Part shown: positions 58,697-64,000 of the stretch, one piece after another
Numbering within the stretch: the stretch's first letter is position 1
Layout: each line of letters opens with the position of its first letter
From: CAVZLD01 sp963776055
GTDB lineage: Bacteria; Planctomycetota; Planctomycetia; Pirellulales; Pirellulaceae
DNA: 64,000 nucleotides
NCBI GenBank assembly: GCA_963776055.1
Contig: CAVZLD010000015.1
Span: 186,001-250,000, forward strand
Reading direction: 5' to 3'
Position numbers and translations under genes: made by a program
Notes under the pieces: model-generated
The model's database searches: none
The model's input: the letters and a program-made list of their open reading frames with translations, nothing else
Told to the model about the DNA's origin: nothing

Positions 58697-60268
58697 TCAG
58701 TTGCGCGGATAATCCAGAGTTTCCAACTTCTTCAGCACATCGGCGGCTTTCAACGATTGGTAATTGATTCCGCCGGCATTCAGGCTGGATCCTGACTGAA
58801 ACGGATAGTCCGGAATTGTCTTCAAGAAATCCTGGATGAATCCTTGAGCGGGCACGAACGTCCACATGTTGTCGGCGTACCAGCGGAAGTACCCGAGGTC
58901 TCCCTCCTTCCACATCTTTTCGTACGGATCGGCCCGCAGATTGATGATCAGCGGCCAGCCCGGAGTTTGTCGGACACCGGTAGCAATGTTACCAACGATC
59001 GTTGCGAAGTGGATTTTCCAGTTCTGCACGCGAATCGCATTCAACTCGCCGCCCTGACTGAAGTAGAAGATTTCCTTCCGCGGACTTTCTTTTTCGGTCC
59101 CCTGGAAGAAGGGCATGAAGTTATAGCCGTCCGGATGGACCTTGAAGGTCTTGCCGTTCGCCCGATAGCCTTTCTTCAGCTTCTCCACGATGTCTGGTTC
59201 ACCCGCCGCGGCGAGCAATGTGGGCATCCAGTCTTCTTGCGAGATGATATTGTTGTACACGGTACCGGGCTGAATGACGCCTGGCCAACGTACGGCCAGG
59301 GGAACGCGGAAGCCGCCTTCCCAGGTCGTGCCTTTCTCGCCATGGAACGGCGTAATACCACCGTCGGGCCAGGAGAAGGTCTCCGCTCCGTTATCCGTGC
59401 TGTAGATCACGATGGTGTTCTTGTCGAGGCCCAAGTCGTCGAGTTTTTTCAGGACTTGGCCGACGAAATCGTCATGCTCGACCATGCCGTCCGGGTAGAG
59501 GCCGATCCCGGTGCGCCCTACGGATTCTTTCCGTAGCCGGGTCCAGACGTGCATTCGCGTGCTGTTGTACCAGACAAAGAACGGTTTCTTTGCTTTCGCC
59601 TGACGATCAATGAAATCCATGGCCGCGTTGTGGATTTCTCCGTCGATCGTCTCCATTCGCTTTTGAGTCAACGGGCCGGTATCCTCGATTCGACCGTCGA
59701 CATAGCTGTGGATCACACCGCGCGGGCCGTACTTCTTACGGAATTCGGGGTCTTTCGGGTAGTAGTACGTCTCCGGTTCCTCTTCCGCGTTCAAGTGATA
59801 CAAGTTGCCGAAGAACTCGTCGAATCCGTGCGCCGTCGGCAGGTGCTTGTCGCGATCCCCGAGATGGTTCTTGCCGAACTGACCGGTCGCATAGCCTTGC
59901 GCTTTGAGTAGATCGGCGATCGTCGGTGTCCAATCCGGGATCCCGTGGTCGCTGCCGGGCATGCCAATCGTGAGTAGTCCTGTGCGAAACGGGTGCTGTC
60001 CGAGAATAAACGACGCTCGACCCGCGGTGCAGCTTTGTTGGGCGTAGGCGTCCGTGAAAAGTGCTCCCTCTCGAGCGATCCGGTCAATATTCGGGGTCTT
60101 GTACCCCATGATGCCATGGTTGTAGGCACTAATGTTGTGGACGCCGATGTCATCACCCCAGATGACAACGATGTTCGGTTTTTCTTGGGCCAGCGTGTTG
60201 TCTGCCCAACCGATCACGACGCACGTTGTGAGCACCATGCTCAGCAACAGGATCCGAAAGAACCTCAT
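58697..60268 (-). CDS. Arylsulfatase-type sulfatase, secreted (formylglycine motif C-T-A-G-R)
   Basis: 523 residues from ATG 60268, which has AAGGAGG eight bases upstream; this start is preferred over 60298. Signal peptide MRFFRILLLSMVLTTCVVIG ... TLAQ. Metal site KPNIVVIWGDDIGVHNISAY. The modifiable cysteine is C80 in QQSCTAGRASFILGQHPFRT: C-T-A-G-R in place of the common C-x-P-S-R, a variant also found in functional arylsulfatases of this clade. GQFGKNHLGDRDKHLPTAHG, YNSTRMHVWTRL, VIYSTDNGAETFSWPDGGIT and EGGFRVPLAVRWPG follow, and the C-terminal domain ends in KKLETLDYPRN. The frame is intact. Confidence 0.94.
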   Translation of the reverse strand: MRFFRILLLSMVLTTCVVIGWADNTLAQEKPNIVVIWGDDIGVHNISAYNHGIMGYKTPNIDRIAREGALFTDAYAQQSCTAGRASFILGQHPFRTGLLTIGMPGSDHGIPDWTPTIADLLKAQGYATGQFGKNHLGDRDKHLPTAHGFDEFFGNLYHLNAEEEPETYYYPKDPEFRKKYGPRGVIHSYVDGRIEDTGPLTQKRMETIDGEIHNAAMDFIDRQAKAKKPFFVWYNSTRMHVWTRLRKESVGRTGIGLYPDGMVEHDDFVGQVLKKLDDLGLDKNTIVIYSTDNGAETFSWPDGGITPFHGEKGTTWEGGFRVPLAVRWPGVIQPGTVYNNIISQEDWMPTLLAAAGEPDIVEKLKKGYRANGKTFKVHPDGYNFMPFFQGTEKESPRKEIFYFSQGGELNAIRVQNWKIHFATIVGNIATGVRQTPGWPLIINLRADPYEKMWKEGDLGYFRWYADNMWTFVPAQGFIQDFLKTIPDYPFQSGSSLNAGGINYQSLKAADVLKKLETLDYPRN

Positions 60269-60739
60269 TGCGTAATCCTCCTTTTTGTCGGGAGCCATCA
60301 GAGTTCACGTCGCGCCTTGGCTACCACGGGGCCGCGCGGATGAGTAGATTCCAGTGAAGTGCTTCGAGCGCATTCCAGAACTGGGAGGGTGAGGCTCCAG
60401 CCGATCCGGGAGTTGGCAAACAACATGGTTCAGCAGGAACTTCGTGCCTTCCGGTTGTGTGTTTGGAATGCGCTCTAGCCGTTCCCTCTTCGAGTCCTTT
60501 CCGTTACGAGCGAGTCGGCTTGCCCCGTTTTCTAGCAAATCTCTCGCTCGGATGGGAGGTGCGGAAGGCGTCGTCTGGCAGACAGGGGCGAGGATTGCCA
60601 CTATCATGTTGGCAAGATAGGAGATACAAGGGGGGCCCGTTTTTTTCAATGAAAGGTTGGCAAGGCGCACCAAGTCTGTGGCACGCCGGTGTTGCAGCGC
60701 CCCTGGTGTAGTTTCCAACGTGAATTGTGGAGTCGAACA
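60269..60739. repeat. Divergent gap with 110-bp inverted-repeat element (60366-60475)
   Basis: GAGCGCATTCCA (60366-60377) and its exact reverse complement TGGAATGCGCTC (60464-60475) bound a segment containing GGGAGGGTGAGGCTCC, a motif I associate with planctomycete intergenic repeats. The element sits between divergent sulfatase and PmoA-like genes, so an operator role is also possible. No gene is seen in the gap. Confidence 0.65.
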
Positions 60740-61771
60740 ATGCGGTATCGTTCGTCATCTTCGCCTGCGAAATGGAGCTTCACTTCCTGGAGCCGATGGA
60801 TTCGGCAGGTTGCGTACGGATCGCTGACGAGCCTCTTTCTTGTGGCCAGCGTTTCTGCCCAGATGTTGAGCGTGTTGGAAACGGAAGATCAGATCACCAT
60901 TCAGCAGAATGGCAAGGTTGTATTGACTTACAACAAGGTCTCGCCCCAAGCTCCCGCGGGGATCGATCCTGTCTACGAACGCAGTGGCTGTCTCCATCCG
61001 GTGCGTTCGCCGCTGGGGCGGAGCGTGACGGCCATGTTCCCTCAAGACCACGCCCATCAGCACGGAGTGTTTACGGCGTGGGTGAAGACGCAATACGATG
61101 GCCAAACCGTCGATTTTTGGAATTTGGCCAAGAAGAGCGGCCGTGTACTTCACGAGCAAGTTCGGTCGACGTTCGCCGATGCGGAATCCGCCGGCTTGGA
61201 GGTCGACCTGCTTCATCGGATCGAGACAAATCCGCCAAGAGATGTGCTGCGCGAGCGTTGGAAGATCACCGTTCTTCCGACAGATGGGACCTACCATTGC
61301 TTCGACTTGGCCACCACCCAGACCGCGCTGACGGATCTGCCGTTGACCGTCGACAAGTACCATTACGGCGGTGTGGCGCTACGTGGTCCTGCGCGGTGGT
61401 TGACCGCGGCGGATGGAAGCATTCGAAGCCAACCGGATCTGGAACGCGAACCAAGTGGCTTTCTGAATGATCTCGGTTCGCAACGGATCGCGGGGAACCA
61501 CCAGCACGCCAAATGGGTGGCGCTTTGGGGCGAAGTTCGTAGTCAGCCGGTGTATGTCGCCATTCTCTGCCACGCGGAGAATTTTCGAGCACCCCAGGCG
61601 GCGCGACTGCATCCGACCAAGCCCTATTGCTGCTTCTCGCCGTGTGTGGATGGAAGTTTTGTGATCGATCGTCAGCATCCCTATGCCGGGAGATACCGGT
61701 TTCTCGTGGCGGATACGGCGCCAGATGCGGCCTGGATCGATCAGCAATGGGAGCAGTGGTGTGGCCACTAG
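60740..61771 (+). CDS. PmoA-like (DUF6807) family protein, exported
   Basis: 343 residues from ATG 60740. An export segment (VAYGSLTSLFLVASVSAQ) precedes a mature chain with LETEDQITIQQNGKVVLTYN, DPVYERSGCLHPVRSPLGRS, FPQDHAHQHGVFTAWVKTQY (the conserved H-x-H-x-H-G motif) and GPARWLTAADGSIRSQPDLE. The C-terminus has RHPxxPYCCFSPCVDG-like sequence (LHPTKPYCCFSPCVDGSFVI). Members are frequent in Planctomycetes and are often placed beside sugar dehydrogenases and ThuA-like genes; their activity is not established. A ThuA-like gene follows 39 bases later. The frame is intact. Confidence 0.85.
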   Translation: MRYRSSSSPAKWSFTSWSRWIRQVAYGSLTSLFLVASVSAQMLSVLETEDQITIQQNGKVVLTYNKVSPQAPAGIDPVYERSGCLHPVRSPLGRSVTAMFPQDHAHQHGVFTAWVKTQYDGQTVDFWNLAKKSGRVLHEQVRSTFADAESAGLEVDLLHRIETNPPRDVLRERWKITVLPTDGTYHCFDLATTQTALTDLPLTVDKYHYGGVALRGPARWLTAADGSIRSQPDLEREPSGFLNDLGSQRIAGNHQHAKWVALWGEVRSQPVYVAILCHAENFRAPQAARLHPTKPYCCFSPCVDGSFVIDRQHPYAGRYRFLVADTAPDAAWIDQQWEQWCGH

Positions 61772-61810
61772 GTGGGCCGCCCCTTCTTCGTGAACTCGAT
61801 GAGGTCAGAG

Positions 61811-62575
61811 ATGATGCACAGCCGAATTATACTTGCGATCGTGGCGGCCCTTTCGCTCGCGATCGGCTCCTGCTCGCGGCCAGGCGATCCGACTTCGGTG
61901 TCGCAAAGCAGTACGACCGGTTCCGACTCTTCCACGCTACGGGTTGCCGTCCTGACAGGCGGCCATTCGTTCGACGTGCAGAATTTCTATCGACTGTTTC
62001 GTGAGCTGCCCGACATCGATGCGTATCCGCAACATCTGGAGCATTTTTCGTCCAGTCCGGAGGAAGTCCGCGACGCGTATGATGCCGTCGTTTTTTACGG
62101 AATGGGTAGTGGTGTTCCGGTGGAGGAAGGTGCGCATTACGAAGGGAAACCGAGGGCTGCTTTGGAGCGGATTGTCGAACAAGGGCAGGGCGTCGTGATC
62201 ATGCATCACGCACTGCTGGCCTGGGAAGAGTGGCCGTTTTGGAATGAGTTGATCGGATTTGACAACCGCAACTTTCGCTACAAGGAAGGTCTGCAACTGA
62301 AGATCATCGTCAATGATGCAACGCATCCGATCACGGAAGGTCTCTCCGATTTTGAAACGCGGGACGAGGGGTACGTTCTGCACGGAACATATGACGGTCA
62401 AGGTACCGTGCTGCTGACGACCGAGCACGATGATGCGATGCCGCAGGTTGCCTGGGCTCGTCAACAAGGCGATTGCCGTGTCTTCTGTCTGACTTTGGGG
62501 CACGATCACGAGGCCTGGGCCAATCCATCGTTTCGCGAGATCCTGCGTCGCGGCATGGTCTGGGCCGCCAACTGA
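61811..62575 (+). CDS. ThuA-like domain protein, probable lipoprotein
   Basis: The ATG at 61811 (MMHSRIILAIVAALSLAIGS) is preferred because an AGGT sits just upstream and it opens the signal peptide; IGS-C fits a lipobox, predicting an outer-surface or periplasmic lipoprotein. The ThuA fold follows: LRVAVLTGGHSFDVQNFYRL, YDAVVFYGM, IVEQGQGVVIMHHALLAWEE (the glutamine-amidotransferase-like turn with His), THPITEGLSDFETRDEGYVL and VFCLTLGHDHEAWANPSFRE. About 254 residues. ThuA relates to trehalose/sugar utilisation in rhizobia; here it most likely processes a carbohydrate with the preceding PmoA-like protein. The frame is intact. Confidence 0.9.
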   Translation: MMHSRIILAIVAALSLAIGSCSRPGDPTSVSQSSTTGSDSSTLRVAVLTGGHSFDVQNFYRLFRELPDIDAYPQHLEHFSSSPEEVRDAYDAVVFYGMGSGVPVEEGAHYEGKPRAALERIVEQGQGVVIMHHALLAWEEWPFWNELIGFDNRNFRYKEGLQLKIIVNDATHPITEGLSDFETRDEGYVLHGTYDGQGTVLLTTEHDDAMPQVAWARQQGDCRVFCLTLGHDHEAWANPSFREILRRGMVWAAN

Positions 62576-62968
62576 CGACTGACGGCGGCCGAGGGAACAA
62601 ACCAGGACGACGGGAGTTCGGGAATCTCCCGTTCTCGCGGTGCCTCCTGATGACCATTCACCCCGCCGCAGTGAATAGCAAGCGGCAAGGACGTGGGCAA
62701 CCGAAGGCCCGCTCCGCAAGCGTCGGTCGTCGTGCGTTCGCCGCGTTCTCGACAAGTCTTTCAGGACAGCCGGACGCTATCGCGGGCTCGCGAATTGACG
62801 TGAGGTTGGCGGGCGTTTCTTTTAGTGCGCGACGGCTAAAATGCTTGCAGCCCATTTGGGGGTCACTTAGAATGCCGGGTGGAAGCAGGAAGAGCAGCAC
62901 GGCGATGCCGTTTGGAAACGCCATCGTTCACGTCTACATGTTGTTCTAATGCGAGAGGGCACGCAGTG
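62576..62968. repeat. Gap with CCAGGACGAC-family repeat (62599-62700)
   Basis: AACCAGGACGACGGGAGTTC, GGGAATCTCCCGTTCTCGCG and GACCATTCACCCCGCCGCAG then TGAAT match 26457-26550. GGGAGTTCGGGAATCTCCC also forms an imperfect hairpin. The rest (62701-62968) has no recognised feature apart from the expected promoter for the next gene. Confidence 0.75.
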
Positions 62969-64000
62969 ATGAGATCCACAAGAGCTTGTCTGTTCTTCTG
63001 CTTCCTGGTGGCGGTGGCAGCCACCGGTGTAGCGCAGGGCCAAGATTGGGTGATTCAACAAACGACTACGCCGCCCACGATCGACGGATCTGGGGGATGA
63101 TCGCCGCATGGGCCAACGCGATCGTGCATGGATTCGATGAGTTCAATATCGTCGACTCCGCGGGGGGAGATTTGGATGGTCCCGACGACTTGTCCGTGAT
63201 GTGGAAGGGGCTGTGGGACGACACGCACCTTTACCTCTACGCGGAGGTCACAGACGATGTCATCATTAACGATGACACGTGCAACTATACGGATGACAGC
63301 ATCGAGTTTTATATTGATGCCCAGAATTTGGATGTTGCTGACTTCGACCCGGCGAATAATCCGGGGATCCCCGCTTATCAGTTCACTGCGATTGCGGGAA
63401 ACACTCAGGATAACTTCTGCGGTGACCGCATTCCCGATGGTTCCACATCGGTGTTTACCTGGGGGATTAACTCCTACAACGAAGATGATGCCTTAGCGCA
63501 ATACCCACAGGGAGCGGACACCAGCGTCAGTGTGATCAAGGACGATAACCATTACACACTCGAAGTCGCCTTTCCCTGGGAGGCTCTCGAGGATACACCG
63601 GCTAACATCATCGCACGCGGTTCCATGGGCTTCGGTGTCGCTGTGAACGACGATGATGACCTTGGGGAACGTGATAACCAGGCGATGTGGGCGACCACAC
63701 AATCGGACCTGTGGAACCGATCGGCCTCGTTTCCCGACGTAGCGCTCACCCTCGGCGAAGCGGTGCCGCCCGTCTACATCGGCGGACAGGGAACGATTGG
63801 CACGAGGACCGAAGACAGCGAACAGCAGAATCCGGAGTACGGGCCACCGCAACTCGGACCGGGCTTGTCACAGGAATGGTATGCCGTCAGCAATCCGGGC
63901 AACAAAGACGCGATCGACGATGCGTTTGACAATAACGAACCGATTGTGGATCCGTTTCGGGCTGGTCACGGCACGACGTGGTGGTCGGGAAATGCGGCAC
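62969..64000 (+). CDS. CBM9-like carbohydrate-binding exported protein (frameshift near 63095, truncated by window edge)
   Basis: From ATG 62969 a signal peptide (MRSTRACLFFCFLVAVAATG) is followed by WVIQQTTTPPTIDGS, the usual start of a CBM9-like domain. The frame breaks at the GGGGG of 63092-63096 and resumes AWANAIVHGFDEFN, VMWKGLWDDTHLYLYAEVTD, SIEFYIDAQN, HYTLEVAFPWEAL and GSMGFGVAVNDDDDLGERDN, which match the family 9 sugar-binding / DOMON-like beta-sandwich. At least 340 codons are visible and the frame is open at 64000. It probably binds a polysaccharide or is the N-terminal module of a larger surface protein. Confidence 0.8.

Noticed and set aside
1..64000. CRISPR arrays or known defence genes
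   Set aside because: No regularly spaced short direct repeats with unique spacers and no Cas, restriction or abortive-infection proteins were seen; the repeats found are dispersed hairpins.

Overview
The window looks like a chromosomal segment of a Planctomycetota bacterium, probably Pirellulales-like. This is inferred from gene content: formylglycine sulfatases, FG-GAP/VCBS proteins, a TPR + CRTAC (ASPIC/UnbV) pair, LEPR-XLL-like leader motifs with dockerin-like tails, a giant CotH/LTD/tandem-95 exoprotein, DUF3500, PmoA-like (DUF6807) and ThuA-like proteins, and several dispersed GC-rich hairpin repeats. The DNA is GC-rich throughout except for one AT-rich patch at 34.93-35.14 kb.

Layout. 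0-0.7 kb: N-terminal part of a heavy-metal P-type ATPase (minus), running off the left edge. 0.8-2.7 kb: hslV-hslU protease. 2.8-6.5 kb: STAS protein, membrane histidine kinase and REC-PP2C phosphatase, a likely partner-switching signalling module. 6.5-11.2 kb: FG-GAP protein, then DUF3500 protein, DapA/NanA-like aldolase and NagA-like deacetylase. 11.6-15 kb (minus): TPR protein translationally coupled to a CRTAC protein. 15.3-21.7 kb: GH127 beta-L-arabinofuranosidase-like enzyme, MFS transporter, OprP-like porin. 21.9-26.3 kb: thioesterase, PilT-like ATPase, FG-GAP/dockerin exoprotein, small conserved hypothetical. 27-29.8 kb: large hybrid histidine kinase. 30.6-32 kb: sulfatase. 32.0-37.4 kb: mobile-element graveyard (complete ISNCY-like IS with 20-bp inverted repeats, truncated IS4-type transposase, AT-rich patch, 5'-truncated and multiply frameshifted large serine recombinase) next to tRNA-Val. 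37.8-44.5 kb: housekeeping block (membrane protein, dnaG, rpoD, zinc-ribbon protein, greA). 44.9-52.4 kb: one 2513-residue exoprotein. 52.4-58.3 kb: YjjX-type NTPase, NCS2 purine/uracil permease, penicillin-acylase-type Ntn hydrolase, nitrilase-family amidase. 58.7-64 kb: sulfatase, PmoA-like and ThuA-like proteins and a CBM9-like protein cut by the right edge; these read as polysaccharide/sugar utilisation genes.

A caution applies everywhere. About fifteen otherwise well-preserved genes, including hslV, nagA, dnaG and rpoD, carry one single-base frameshift each. The simplest explanation is uncorrected indel errors in the assembly, so I annotate each such pair of frames as one gene. The serine recombinase is different: it has about seven frameshifts, lacks a start, and is probably a true relic.

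I see no CRISPR array, prophage or recognised defence system. The least explained material is the set of dispersed hairpin/repeat families that fill most gaps over 300 bases, and the nested mobile region beside tRNA-Val.
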